A stretch of 64,000 nt of DNA from Aquila chrysaetos chrysaetos (GCF_900496995.4 NC_044004.1:80421538-80485537), one strand, 5' to 3'. Numbered from the stretch's first letter, positions 12,503 to 25,799 are shown. Notes: generated by a model not told the origin, from the letters alone. Made by a program: numbers and translations.

Positions 12503-13460
12503 AAAGTCTAGAAAAAGTCTAAATTTATTTTAAAAATAAACCTGATTCTCAGTGCAAAATTGTATTTGCACTTTTAACTTGATGAAGTCTTTATGAGCAG
12601 TTACGTGAAGGTGAGTATTTTTTCTGATCACACTATTTTATTCTTTTAATTTTCTCCATCCAGATCTTTTTTGTCAAGCTTATCACTGGGCTGTCCAACC
12701 TGCGTTGCTGCACAGACTGGGGCAAGCTCTCCCATCCTGACTGAGGCAGGAGCTATAGAAGGTGAGATGGCATTGAACATGGAAAGGAAACGAAGTGCTC
12801 CTGTCACGTGGGAGACTTTCATACAGTCTAAAAGATAAATATAAAACAAAACCTAATACATTAGGTGCAGACACTTGGAAGCATATTAGCATTTTCATGT
12901 TTACTTAGACTCATGCCTAATTAGTTTAGTTGCTGTAAACTTCTCTCAAGGGAATAAATTACTGAAAAAAATCCCTTCCCAAATACTGTATTTAGTGAGG
13001 TGAAACAGCAGATCTTAAAAGAACCTCAGCAATCCAGAGGAAAGGGCACATTCTCATATAAAGGATTATCCCATTTTTTTTCCACTGGGAAAATGGTTCC
13101 ATAACAGGAAGAAAAGGAGTACAACTCCAATAAAAAGAGGCTGCTTCTGCCATTTTAAATCAGTATTTAAGTATGGAGGTGGTAGGACGTTGGCTTGCCT
13201 CTGGAGGTGGCTAAAGGACATATGAAAACCAGGCAAAGATACTGATTTTGCATTACAGTTTCTTCTAAGCAACATAATCCCATATATGTCCCACTGACAA
13301 TATGCACTGTCTTGCATATGTCCGGATTGATTAAAATGTAATTCTGGGCATTAAGTATGGTACATTCCAGAAGGGTAAGAATAGTGGGAGATCTGATTCT
13401 GGGGATCTTTTTAAAAACATTGTATGTGTTTCTGGCTGATAATTCTGCCTTGAAGAATGG
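12503..13460. other. AT-rich DNA, no gene seen
   Basis: Small open frames occur on the minus strand at 12,646-12,898 and 13,066-13,317. They overlap one another in different frames or lack any domain, and none is supported. Confidence 0.5.
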
Positions 13461-13461
13461 G

Positions 13462-13462
13462 A

Positions 13463-13490
<28 letters not shown>
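13462..13490 (+). repeat. A29 homopolymer tract
   Basis: Twenty-nine consecutive A residues, the longest run in the window. No AATAAA signal or recognisable retroposon body lies immediately upstream, so it cannot be called the tail of a processed copy. Confidence 0.9.
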
Positions 13491-13493
<3 letters not shown>

Positions 13494-13849
13494 CTAAAAG
13501 TTATACCCTCTCCCTATTTTAAAAAAAAACCAATTAAACACAAACCTAGTCCAGGACTCACTGAGCGGAGCACCTGACCACATGTTTAAGCCCCAGCGGC
13601 AAGAGCAGCATTTCAGCATGGGTGTTGAAGCGTGTATGCTTTGGTGGGTACAAGAACTGTTTCGTGGGCTGACAGCAGTGGCAGGAGAATGGAAAAAAAC
13701 CTGCTTGTGGGAGGGCCGAGTTTCTTTGTACTTCTGTGTGTTGCATTTTGTAGTTGTGTCCAAATTCTGGGAACAGATGTGTTTTTATAAACCTAAATAA
13801 ACAACCCAGAGAGCACATAAACACCTGGGATGGCTAGCAGACGGGTGGT

Positions 13850-14130
13850 CATCTGTTTGAGCCTTCAATTGCATTTTCTCCATAATTAGTTGTCTAATTG
13901 CTTGTCCAGAGTTGTAGCTAATGTATTTACACATGTAATTAATTATACTTTAAAAAAAATCAAACAACCATTTTCAGTTGTTTGTCCTTTTTTCTTCATT
14001 TGTGGAATGTCAAACCATCACGCTACTGAACTATTACCAGTTTAATTAATGGAGTACATTATGACTCCATTCTGGGTATGTCTGTAAAAGGACATATGAT
14101 TCCTAATTATTTCTCAGGCTAAATAAGGAA
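13850..14130. promoter_or_regulatory. Candidate conserved non-coding element rich in TAAT words
   Basis: Dense homeodomain core words in a repeat-free block: CATAATTAG and CTAATTG within 20 bp of each other near 13,881-13,899, TAATTAATTA near 13,937, TTTAATTAAT near 14,040 and CTAATTAT near 14,102. A short hairpin (caaacaac and gttgtttg, 8-nt loop) lies at 13,961-13,984. The interpretation as an enhancer is inference. Confidence 0.25.
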
Positions 14131-17100
14131 ATAATAAATACCAATTGCAATTAAGTTAAGCATTGTGGCCAGTGGTAGGCAGGGCTGGAATGCCTCAGGA
14201 GTACCTCCAAGGCTGGTGAGAGAGATGGGACATCCTAGCTAGCCGCACTTTTTATTCTGTTTTGGTTTTTTTTTTTAATTAAGAAATGGGCCCCATTGAC
14301 TTGTAACAGTATGTTCAGCTTCTGAAAGCTGAATTTGGAGAGGGAGCTTAGACTTACTAGTTTTGTGAGACACTTGACAAACTTCTGGTAACGGGTAAAA
14401 TTTTAATATTCACCTGTGAGAGAACTCCGATATTACGAGAGGCCCAAAGACCAGCTTTGCAAATGTGCCTTTCTCCACTTTGTGTGGTGTAGATGATGGT
14501 GTTCCCAGGGCCAGTAAGACTGAGACCATGGGACAGGGCAGTTGCATGTTGCCTGATCCCCAGACGCACAGCCTTGTCTTTCTGCAGCCATGGCTGCTCG
14601 GGGCTCTGGCTGAGCCGCTGTTTTTCCTCTTCTCTCATCCACGTTTAAAGCGCTGTTTGCGCTTTCATTTTTGCTCAACTCCAGGATCTCTGTGGACGTG
14701 CCCTTTCCCCCTTCCTCCCCGTGCCAGACTGTGGATATTGCTCACTGCCCGTTCTTCCCACATTTCCTCGCAGTTCCTCTTTTGTCGGGGATCTGTGAAG
14801 CCACCGCAAATCCCACCTTTCCTTCCCTTTGTCTAGGATACGTCATCCTGCGGCCAGCACTTTTAACTCCACTGTGGCAGAGAAGAGAGACTGGACAAGC
14901 TGCTGCTCTGTTACTCCAGCTCCAGAGTAAAATCAAAGGCACATAAAAGAGAAAACCCCCGCTAACGATTTTTGCAAGTCTGTCCAATATTAATGTAACT
15001 TGAAAAGAACTGCAATTTTGTTTTGAAGACCACTTCAAATGTTGATCAGTGTTTCTAGAATTAACTGAGCCTTGGGGAAAACTCCCATGGTTTACAGATT
15101 TGGGGTTTGTCTTTAAAATGGTAAGCCACTTTCAATCTGTGTTATAGTCACTGGAGAGTCTGAGTGAAAAACAAAGACCGAGGAGGGAACCTCATAATAA
15201 TTAAGAAATATTCACAACTGCTGAATGATTTTCAGGACAAATGGCAGGAAATTGGTATGTTTGTCGCACTGCGAGGTCAAGTGCATCCTCCCAACCCCAT
15301 CTGGCAGTAAGTAGTATTAAGAACACTTGTTATTGTGTTCAATGTAAAAGATTAAAAACTTACTGTATTCTGGGAATAGGAGTACTCAGGCTGCAGACTG
15401 AAGATTTTAGGGCATAAAAGGTATCAGATTAGATACTATTCTCTGCTTTAGTCTAACACGTAAATGCTTCAGTGTGGTCAAACTCCACTCTTGGATTCAA
15501 AGTCAGCATCAAACAAATCAAACTCAGGGATATCAAACAAAAGCAAAAAGAAACCCGATCCAAAAAACTCCGTGAACAGATAGATGGAGTTTCATAGGGC
15601 GGCACCTCTGCATGGACCAGTGCAATGCTGTGCCAAAAAATTGGCTCGGGCCCAGAAAGTGGCCCAGAAAGGCCCAGTGCCGTGGCCGGCGCTCCTCCCG
15701 CAGGAGCTGAAGAGATGTTGCTCTCTCTTCAGGCACATCAGGTACCCACAGCGTGCGTGGGCTGCTCCGAAGGAGATGGATAAAGGAAAGCAAGCCAAAC
15801 CAAAGTCTTAAGGCGCAAATAATGAAACATCTACAAAATGCTGGGATCAGGAAGAAAAATGAAGTCAGAAGAAAAGCTGGCAGGACTAACTCAATGAACT
15901 ACTGAAAATGAGGACTAGTACACTGTCCAGTTAATTCCTTCTGGTGGACCTATCAAAATTAAAAACACTTCATTGCCAGTTTATTGTCCATTAAGTTTGT
16001 AACTTTAGTGACACATTAAAGGTGAACAGTGGTATGTTGCAGAGCTTAGCAGATGTATCAAAGGACCAGCACTCACAGACTGTGAACCTGGTAATTACCA
16101 TATAATTAGTTTTTCATAGCTTTAAAATATGATATCTACATTAAACGTTAATTTACCATTATTCTTAACCATTAGTTAATTAGTATAGCCCCACTTTGAG
16201 AAGGGTATGAATAAATTACAAGGGAAATTACTCCTTTAACTTGTATTTCTCTGGTCTAAACCTTATAGTTGTATCTAATGTTAGAAATAATGAAATATGG
16301 AAGTCTGCTCTTCAGAAAACTATCAAAGAAAATGAAAAAAGTAAACATGCGAGTCAGCAGACAAAATGGGCAGGCTGTAAATACAGCAAAAGGACATATG
16401 TCTGAGCAAGAAGATGGGCTCAGCAACTGGACTAGGCTACAATGTCACTGGTGATGACTAGAACTAGATGGTTTGGAAAGAGCTACAGAAATTCTGCAGT
16501 AGGCAATTACAGATGCACCTTTCAAGAGGATGAATTTCTTTTAAACCCTTGTTACCCAGAGACTCCAGATTCTTAGTATGAGATTTTATATTCTTTCTAA
16601 AGCTGTTTAGTGATAGTTAAGAGTTAACTCTGAAGGCTCTTACTATCTCTAGATAGATCCAGTTCATCCTCGAAGCCTGCTAAACCATTAGCTTCAGTAA
16701 TATGTTGCAGCAGTTACAAGAAAACTGCCTTAAGAATAGAAGCAAAAAGGAGAACCTTTAGGAATTAAAGAACTTGGGATTGAGTTTGCTATGTACTTAA
16801 CTCACAATGACAGTGGCAAATAACATTTCATTAGAGAAGGTATAACTGGGCCTTGACACCCCCCAGGAAACAGACCACCTCTGCAGTGATTTCTATGGAC
16901 TTTAGATCAGGAATAAAAAGAGGAAACAACAGAAGAAGATGGCTAGAAGAAGATACTGGCTTTCTGAACTCTGAAATAGCTCCCAGCTAACTGGTGAGAT
17001 GATAACAAAGATGCTCCACAGTAGCTTCAGTGGTGTGGAAAAGACAGAGAGCTAGATTAATTTGCCCAAACCCAGGTATCCAGCATCAGGGGAGATGCTC

Positions 17101-18469
17101 TGCAGTACGTCAGCGGGCTGCTGCCGGGGGATGATGGACCCCCGCCATGGGTACCAGCCCCAGGCACCCGCAGGGGCTACGTCCACCTGGAGCCGGTGGC
17201 CACCTCCTGTCCCTGGGGGAGCTGGAAGCAGCTCAGAACAAGAGATGAACCCAGATAATTTCCTCTCATTATCTGCATATCAGACTAATGATAGGTATTA
17301 GGTGATATTAAAGAAGCAGTTTCACTGCGGTAAGCGGCTGTGATTCCCATAGGTAAAACGCAGAATGAATATTTGGCAGAAATTTCTGCACTGGATTATT
17401 TCAAGCTGTTTACACAGTTAGATGCAAAATCAAATACAAGAAGTTGTTTCTGTATTGAACTATTTACCTGAAGCCATTTGGTGATGATAGCTAATACTCA
17501 TTACTCAAGGTAAAGCTCATTGCATTGCTTCATTTCCGTCATTATAATGAAATACCGCTTTGCTTCAGATCTGAAGTGTGGCATAAGCTTATCTTCTTTC
17601 TGACAGATTTTCTTCTGGGTGTAACTGCTTCCTTATGCCATTCACCACTGAGCTATATGTATTACTTTTTCTCTCTGTCTCTCTTTTTTTTTTTTTCCCT
17701 CAGTTTTTTCTATTTTAATTAATATGATCACTGGACTTATCAGAAATGACCTCTGCGATATACATGAACCCCCTTTTTCAGTCGGTAAGCTTACTTTATG
17801 TAGAAGCTTAAGGCATTGTGCAACAGCACACAGTGTTAAAATAGGGCTGGCAATTTTCAGGGGATTAATCTGCTGGCATAATAGAAGAAATCAGAAAAGA
17901 TTTGGTAAGATAAAACTTTGTTCTTTCATCCCATTTCCAGCTGTAGGATTTCAAAATGCTTTTGGCTATGGCTGCTTGCAGTGATGGCTGCTTTCAGTCC
18001 TGGCTCTCCAGGCATCCTTATTCCAGGCTCTTAGGTGAGGAAGCCAAAGGAGCGGAGAGGGGAATTGTCTGAAGCCATTGAAAAAAGTCTGTCAAAACTC
18101 AGTGCAGAATTTTGTGATCTTAACAGTGAAAGGTCTCATCTCACTTAAAGGCAACTGTCTGGGGACCGGCAAGGGGGGCTGCGAGATAGGACAAGTGCGT
18201 AGACGTAGGTTGTAGGTATGTGGGTGTTTAATTGACAAAAAGCCTCAATTCTGTAGCCAGAGTCCTGTGAAGAGACATTATATGTATCTAAAGCTCGTAA
18301 TGGTTCCAAAAATCTTTAAACCATTTAATTAAAAAAGAAACTATAGCTTTAGAAAATGGGTTGGGGTTTTTTTTTATGTAGTTGCAGCTTCCAGAGGTTT
18401 AAGTGGAGAATATGGGGAGGGTTGAGGGGGGACACTACAGAAGTCAGCCATGACCTTAAGTACTTGTTA
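14131..18469. other. No gene seen; three GC-rich patches and a strong acceptor-like site
   Basis: GC-richer patches lie at about 14,480-14,940, 15,580-15,790 and 17,060-17,250, each carrying overlapping short open frames on both strands, which is what GC-rich non-coding DNA gives. At 17,676-17,701 a CT-rich tract ends in CCCTCAG, an excellent splice-acceptor-like word, but the sequence after it is T-rich with no exon character. None of the open frames matches a family I know. Confidence 0.45.
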
Positions 18470-18546
18470 CTTTGAAGACGCAGTCTCCAGTTTGTGCCTG
18501 CCTAGCGCAGTTCACAGCGGGAAGACAGGCATTTCGCCTGCACCGT

Positions 18547-18680
18547 AACAGCTTTTCAAAAAGGCAGATACCTTGGGCTGTCTTGCATTATATTTATTTT
18601 ATAATTACTCATTAACTGATGCCCTTTATAAAATAAAAATCAGGCACAGCAGCTGGGTTATTTGCCTTTGAAAAGCTGTT
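18547..18680. repeat. Long imperfect palindrome (about 134 bp, nested arms)
   Basis: The outer arm aacagcttttcaaaaaggca (18,547-18,566) pairs with tgcctttgaaaagctgtt (18,663-18,680), leaving only a 2-nt bulge. The complementarity continues inward. Blocks around 18,567-18,590 pair imperfectly with 18,635-18,660, and the inner words tttattttataa and ttataaaataaa are exact reverse complements. The whole interval can therefore fold into one long hairpin. It could be an old palindromic MITE, a structured non-coding RNA or a microRNA-like precursor. It sits inside a repeat-poor, enhancer-like stretch (18,470-18,740). Confidence 0.7.
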
Positions 18681-18740
18681 GCTATGCACACAGCGTGCCT
18701 TTCTTCTTGTCACTAATGATATCACAAAGATGTAAGGAGG

Positions 18741-19673
18741 GAAAATGCTACACTGACATCATGTCATGTCCAGTACAAACGAAAGTGCCATAAACATTCA
18801 AAAAACATACGAATAGGAACAGGTTCATTGACAAATGCTTCCACGGGGCCATTATGAAGGATGAGGTCGAATGCGTGGTTAGTATGCATGGATAAAGGCT
18901 CAGGAAATATTTCTATAGAACTGTCAAGCTATTTTTTAAATTTGTTCCTCTTTGCAAGTCACCTATTTACCTCCACATTTTTCCTGGTTTTGTTCCTCAA
19001 AGAGCAATTGAGAAAGAGGTGGAACTCATTAGTGGATATACTTCTGCAGCAAGACCTGAGCCCCTAACAGGATCTGTCCCAATAATGTCAGTGCCCGCTT
19101 TGGCCCAGTAAACGTATATGAAACCATAATGCACGTGAAAGTCCATGTAAATTCTGCCTCAATTAACTATGCTGACCCTGTGAGAAATATTAGCATATAA
19201 AATGTGTGGGAGGGGCACTGGTTTGAAAACCACGCCGTATAATAACGTATGAGCTCCCACTGAAGTCAGACCAAAGTCCGTTAAGTTCAGCAAGCTGTCC
19301 CCAAAGGCAGCTGGGAGTGGGTGCGTAATGGAAGAGAAACTGAAAATTTGTGTAGTCATCCTACAGCACCCTTCCAGATCTCACTGGGAACATTTTGAAG
19401 CCTGGAAATGAATTCAGGATTTCAGCCTATGCTGGGGCATGGACAAAGCAACCGGTGCCTGATGCTCTCTGATGGTTCTGGCAATCGCTATTGAACGCCT
19501 TGAGCACAGCTAGGAGGAGTTAGGGGCTGGCCAGATAGAAGCAGGCATATTGCTAGGTACTATGCAAATATTCATGTTTTGCAAATACGGTATAAATACA
19601 GGCAGCAATTTGAACATACATTACAAACCAATCAACTAATTCAGAGAGGCCAAGCGTGTGCATGGGTAACTGA
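18741..19673. other. No gene seen
   Basis: Short open frames only. A partial 'gagctcccactgaagtca' motif near 19,251 resembles a word common in bird and reptile interspersed repeats, but it is too short to assign. Confidence 0.45.
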
Positions 19674-19716
19674 GCACACACACGTGTGTGCGTATACATA
19701 CGTATGCATGTGCACA
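19674..19716. repeat. Perfect alternating purine-pyrimidine tract (Z-DNA-prone)
   Basis: Forty-three consecutive bases alternate purine and pyrimidine without a break, mixing CA/TG, CG and TA steps. The first 18 bases form a perfect palindrome (gcacacacac followed by gtgtgtgc), and a second 10-nt palindrome catacgtatg lies at 19,697-19,706. Such tracts favour left-handed DNA and cruciform extrusion under supercoiling. This is established physical behaviour; any function here is unknown. Confidence 0.85.
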
Positions 19717-19719
19717 GGG

Positions 19720-19735
19720 GTATATTTAAATATAC
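19720..19735. repeat. Perfect 16-nt AT palindrome
   Basis: gtatatttaaatatac is its own reverse complement and lies 3 nt after the alternating purine-pyrimidine tract. Together the two make an unusual DNA-structure hotspot of about 60 bp. Confidence 0.85.
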
Positions 19736-22700
19736 GAGAAGCATTGCAAAGAGAAAAGGAAAGTGAGCATGGAAGAAAAGGAAGCATGTGTGTGCATGGC
19801 TAGTTCAAGATTTCACAGCAGTGCGAGAAATAGCGATAGTATCACCCCAGTAATTCTTTGGGATTCAGTTTTATGGTGCTGGTGACAGCAGCAGAGCAGC
19901 GAGCTATCAGCAGCAATTGAGGTGTGGCAGTCCGAGGTTGGTAGCATCCAGGGGATTGATAGGAGCCAAGTCAAGGAAGTTTTAAAGTATTTTGAGGAGA
20001 TTAAGAAGTTTGCAGTGGGGTCAATGGATTTGGGAGCCTGCATAAAGGAAAAGGTGAGCGGGATGCTGAGGGCAAGGTCCTATGAGAGGCTTCAGGAGTC
20101 ACTCCTTCCCCAGGGGCTTTTTCTGTTTTTCTCAAATCGACGGGGTACGGACACCTACCACCCTCCCAGCTGCCTTCTGCCATCACGAAGGACCACCACC
20201 CCCAGTCCCTGGCAGAGGTGACCTCCGTCTCCTCCTGGAAGCCTCACCTGCCTTCTCGCTCCGCTCCTGCCGCTCAGGGCAGGGGACGTGGCAGAGCCAC
20301 CCTCGCTCAGGGCGGGGGGACACAAAAATGGAGCTGAGGAACCACAGAGAGTGGGATTTTGAGTCCCTGCTTCCCCATGTGTTGGCAAGATACCTGTGTC
20401 CTCCTTGCTTGCCTGATCCTCGGTGCATTGTACCTTGCTCTTCTCAACTGTTTCCTTCGGATAGGTGTGACACACAAATGAGTGTTTGTGATGGACAGAG
20501 TGGCAGAGAAAATTCAATTTATTAGTAATAATCCATCTGCACACGCACACACAAATCCTGGAGGTGTGTAATCTATTTAATTCTATAAATAGCCTAGTCT
20601 ATCTCTCTGAATACTTTTTATATTGTTAAAAGGATTAAAGTGTGATTGATGATCTCCAGATCCAAATCTGGGTTTCTAAACTATCCAGCTGCATCTACAA
20701 CCCTGTCATGAGAACACCCTGCCATCAAATGCCACATCTTTTCAAGGCAGCTCACATATTTCTAAAGCTCTCCTTAGTAATTAAATGACTTTATCACTAT
20801 TATAACAAATGTCACTCGTTAATGAAAGCATTAGGCTAGTATTTCAACTACAAGCTTAGCAAAGGCTGTTAGTGTATTTTGGATTCTCTGTTTTAAAATT
20901 TTTGCCTTTTTTTTTAATTGGAAGCTTAATTTGAATATAGAATATGCAGGTTTAAAAAAGCTGCTTAGCATTTGAATATTTCTTTTTTTTCCCCTGCAGT
21001 GGCCTTTTCAGATCTGTTCTTAACACATTTAGTACAAAAGTCAGTTATCAAGAGTAATGTATAAAAGAGATGGATGAAGAGATGTAGAACATTAATATAT
21101 GGTGGTGGTGGTAAGCTTGACAGCTGTCAACTTTGCCTGTGTGCATTTATCTCGTACTCTGTATTATTTATTCATCTGAAACACATTTGAAAATGAAGCA
21201 GATGAAAGGTAATGTAAGGCAAATTAAGCCTGTTTAGGGCAACTAGAACAAGATCAGAGCAGGATAAAATACAGCAGAAGCAGAGCACCTGGGTGTTGGT
21301 GGCAGCTTCCATACATGAAGTGTTTCGCTTAAAAACATGACGCAAATTATTCAAGAGTAGCTAGCATCACTAGCCCCAAAGCATCTTTAGTTTATTCTTC
21401 TGAATATCCACGTAAGAAATATTTTATATTTTAAACTCTGAGTCTTCAAATGATGGAAGGAGGCAAAAGGAGAAAAGACAAAAAAAGAGAAGAAAGCAAG
21501 CAAAGAAGCAGCAATCTAAAAAGAAAGATGGGTGCATCCAAGATACATTTATTGCAGGATTCACCCTGTAGTGAAACACCACACCCACATTAAGAGAGTG
21601 GGAAAATGCAGCACAGGGGGGGATCCTTAGGCTAGGCAGGTGTGTCCTGGTACAAGCATAACTGGGGCCAGAGGGTGATTAAGCATTCTTGCATATCTTT
21701 TTATGCTGAGCTAGATCACAAAGTAAAACTAGTAGAGTTTCAAATTTTCCCATCTCCTTGTGTTTGAATTGTATTTGATTTCATGTAGCTTAGCTCAAGG
21801 CAATGGAATTGTTTGGGTTATCCATATTTTTTGGCCGCTGTTGGATGTTGAGCTAGTATATTGCCATTGCTGCTAGATGTTGCATGAAGGATGGTGGATT
21901 GACCTCTATCCACATAGCTTTGTGCTGCAAAGTGTTCTTACCACTATGATTTGCATTCCCCTTGCTCAAATTTAACCCTGTTACATAGTAGTAAATGGCC
22001 TGGGAAACCTGGGTGGAGTTGTATTAATCATAACAATCAAGGGCTCTGGCTTAGAAAAAACAACATTAAGTGCTCCAAGCTGGGTTTCTTTTTAAATGGC
22101 TGGTTAACTAATCCAATTAAGGGCTCCTGTACTTATTAGTTTGCTGGTTTATTTATGTGGGCAGCAGGCTTTCAGGCACTATACAGCATACAAGTAAAGT
22201 GAGTTTGATTTGTTCTCATCTTTTCTGTCCCTACCTACCATGTGAGGACCCAGCTGCTCTTCACAGAGTTGTCTTAGAAATATATCTGCAAGCTAGAAGC
22301 CAGTCAGTAACTCTACAGACTCTAGATGGCTGATTTAATTATAGATCCGGTGAAATCAATGACCATATTGAGTACTCTACAAAACTCAAAACATAAACCA
22401 GCTGTTTTTATTTCAGTGCTTGGGGTTTCCCTTTCAAAAGATCAAGGAAGCCTTTGCTGAGATGACTACAGGTAATAATGGCATTTTTTGAACCCCAAAG
22501 TCTACGGTTAGAGCTCTCTGTCAGGATGTGGGGGCACCAGTGTATCTTTTTTCCTTGGCATTTTACACTTAACACCTTTGGAGCTGGGGAACCCTGTCAA
22601 CAATAAATAGATTAGTTTTAAAAGGGTTCTTTCTCTCTGTTTTTGATAAGTCCACCCCAGGTGATATGTGAATATTTATTAGAACAGTGAGAATGAATGA

Positions 22701-25700
22701 CTCTCTAGTCAGAGGGATCTGCTGAGACCAGGGAAAGGTCTGGATTCCAGCTGCTACTTCAGTTAATATTTAACCATATTATACAGTAGGAAAGATTGAC
22801 ACATTTCTTTCAGCGTAGTTATTAGAGACTATATTATTACTATGTTGTCTCTCCCTCATCACTGGGTATGTTGACAGAGCCACACTGCTTTTATTTTCAG
22901 GCGTTGCTCACAAGGAGCAGGCTTGGCTGTCTTTGTACACTTGATTTACGCACCCAAAGAGGCACTTCAGTAACTACGTCTAGCTGGCAAATGGAGTTTC
23001 TTGAAACTGGGATTCACTGGACAAGGCAGGTTTGGAAAATCTGAGCAAGGTAATTATGTGCTGACATTCGTTTCATTCAGAGATACAAACCTTGTACTGA
23101 CTGTATCCTCCTCGGAGTCCAGGAATTTACTGAACTTAATCAACTTTCATAAAATAAATATTTTCCAGCTCTTTTTCAGTATGGAATTGTTTCTGCCTTT
23201 CAATTTTAAAGATGGCAAAATTCTGCAGACAGTTCTATAAAAGAAAAATATGTTTTGTCATAAGCTTAATTTGTTTTGCTGTATTGCCTACTTGCGTGTC
23301 TTTACCTCCTTTTTGAAATATGGACAGAAATTCAGGTATTCAAAGCATGTAGTATGATTACTGCTGTCTCGGGATGCATGAGGATTCTTGGTATCGTTTA
23401 CCACATTTCCATAACTCACATGTGTTTATGAAATTTGAGATGAGACGTTCTTTCAAAATAACTTCTGTTTGTATCTTTTTTATATAATAATCATATCTGG
23501 AGAGCTGTGCTTCTTGTTCAACTGAAGAATTACATTACTTCGATGCCTATGATTAGTTTCTAAATGGTGTGAAGATTTTTTAGCATGCTCTTAAAGTAGT
23601 GATTTTGTCGTGTGAAAAGGCTTTTCCTGTCCTTTCAGGTTACTATGTGACTGATGTTGGTTTAACTTGCGTTTGGTATTAGTCATGTGATTTTCTTTAG
23701 GGTTGGAATTGCTACAAACAGCTTGAACCTTTCAGACTGCCTAAATTATTGGTTAATAATAACTAAATTTAGCAATACCTAATACTTAAAGTCACAGATT
23801 TTTTTTTTTTAACTACCTGTGTTATACAGGCATAATTAAAGAAATATAACTTTATTTAGTGCAAGTTTTTGTCCTATAATCTGGATAAATGTATCCAATA
23901 ACTATGACCTGTTAAGTAGTACCGTTCTGTGGTACTATTTGAACTACTCTTGCTTCATCTGTATTGTAGGTGGACGAATATGAAAAAAAACCCAGACGCT
24001 AATTAAGTGGCCTTTGAAACAAAATACAGCTCAAGCTGGTACTCAGATTTTGTGGTGGTGGCGTTTGGTGAAAACCAGCTGGTTTTCTTTCTAAAATGTT
24101 TCGTTTGTGAAGCCTAGCGTGGCTTTCATGTAGCTCTGTCTCACTAGTGGTGCTCAAGGGTCAAAAATGGAGGACAGTCTTCCCCAATGTGCAATCCTAG
24201 CTTTCCCAGCAATGCGTTCATCCAGTCTGGACAGAGAATATGCTCCCCTCCAAACTAGCAGTCGTAGTCAAATTTCATCTCTCACATTTTCTTTTTGCTG
24301 GTGGAGTTGCTGCGTGGCAGGCACCCTGTGCTCGCTCGCTGCGCCGGTGGCAGGTATTCGCTCAGGGTTACTGGGAGGGATAAGCAAGTCTTCAACTTCA
24401 CAAGTGTTTGTAAGGTGCCAAGCAGCACAGCCTGCTGTCTGTCTGAATTATTTTTTGCTAGATTAAAGAAGCCTTTAATTTATAACTGTCTCCTTTCTAG
24501 TAAGTGTGCAGAGTTGAGGCGACAGGGAGGAAAAAGACTTACCAAGTGTGAGGTCTCAGTTTTGGGGGCTTTTTGCTTTCAATGCAAAGTGACTTTTTTT
24601 TTTTAATCTCATTCTATTTTGGTTTGATACAGACTAAAATGATGGTATTTTAGAGTTATATTTTTCAGTACATAAAGGAAATTGATTAAATGATACTAAG
24701 AATGGAGTGACTTCTAGCAGTAGAAAATGAACTGGTACCATTCCAAACCACGCAGCCATGATGCAAAGAGAGGAGTGGATGTTTTTCATGCCACTGGATC
24801 GACTTCAACCTGATGTAAATATACCCCTATTTCTTTTTTGAAAAGAAATAACCTGCTTTCTTTGTGGTTTTAGGAGTTATTTGAGTTTGAGATGAGAACA
24901 AGGCAAATCTACACAATACTATCTTGAAGAGTAGATTAGTGCATACTGGGAAATGAGCAGACTCCCCTAGTGTTCCAGGACAAAGGAAAGCAATGCTATT
25001 AATGTCCTTACCTTTCAGAGAGTGTCAGTCATCCATCATCAGCAATTTCAGGATGCAAGATAGATGTTGTCATTTCAGTAATTGTATTAGCTTAGTTATT
25101 CTTCTGTACATTAACCGAAGTCATCATTTAGTTTACTTAGAAGAATAGGTTAGGGACTAGCCTTTGCAAGGTATACTCATAAACAAAATCAAGAGATGTT
25201 CTGTTTTCTTTTGTTTATTAATTCTCTTTCCTGTGCACTTCTTGACGCAATGTTTATTCTTGAGACTTTGCCTTCAGTGAGATACATAAGATAGCAAAAG
25301 CTAGTTAAAGTTGCCAAGTGACAGCAAGGAATTAATTTCCAAGTCCCAGGCTCTCCAATGCGTGGAAGTAAATAGTTAAGAACATTACATACTTTTAGGC
25401 GGACCACATGATGTTTATGCAACTTCGCTGAAAAACACTTCCATTTATGCTCATCTGAGATCTGTTTTTGAAAATTCCACATTTTGCAGCCAGTCCCATC
25501 CTCATCACACTGAGCATGGTTTCCCTGCCCTTGCCCACGAGAGGAGCAGGTGTCCAGATGAACAACTTGGTTTCTGGTATGACTTCAAAGCAGACTCTCA
25601 GAGGCCTTCTTCCGAAACACAGCCCTGTCAGGTACATCGAGGCAGGGAAATAATGTGAACTTAAATTGAAAAGTGGACCTCAGGACAGGCCAGTCTCAAG

Positions 25701-25799
25701 AGCCTTCAATGTGAGAACTGAGAGAGGTGCTTCAGGGCAGAGGTCTGGAGGACAAGTTCTTCTCCACTTAGTCCATCAGCGGGATCCAGCTAGACCCAA
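19736..25799. other. No gene seen; GC patch at 20.1-20.4 kb
   Basis: The GC-rich patch at about 20,080-20,420 carries a 147-codon plus-strand frame overlapped by 131- and 81-codon minus-strand frames. None has a recognisable domain, and the overlap on both strands argues for chance. From 20,550 to 25,800 the sequence is AT-rich with T/A runs and short frames only. A (GGT)n run of four units lies near 21,102. Confidence 0.45.

Noticed and set aside
13462..13490. A29 tract as tail of a processed pseudogene
   Set aside because: No polyadenylation signal close upstream, no coding remnant and no target-site duplication seen.
17676..17701. Strong splice-acceptor-like tract
   Set aside because: The downstream sequence is T-rich and has no exon character.
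20082..20550. 147-codon plus-strand and 131-codon minus-strand frames over the same bases
   Set aside because: GC-rich patch with few stops on either strand; frames on both strands and no known domain.
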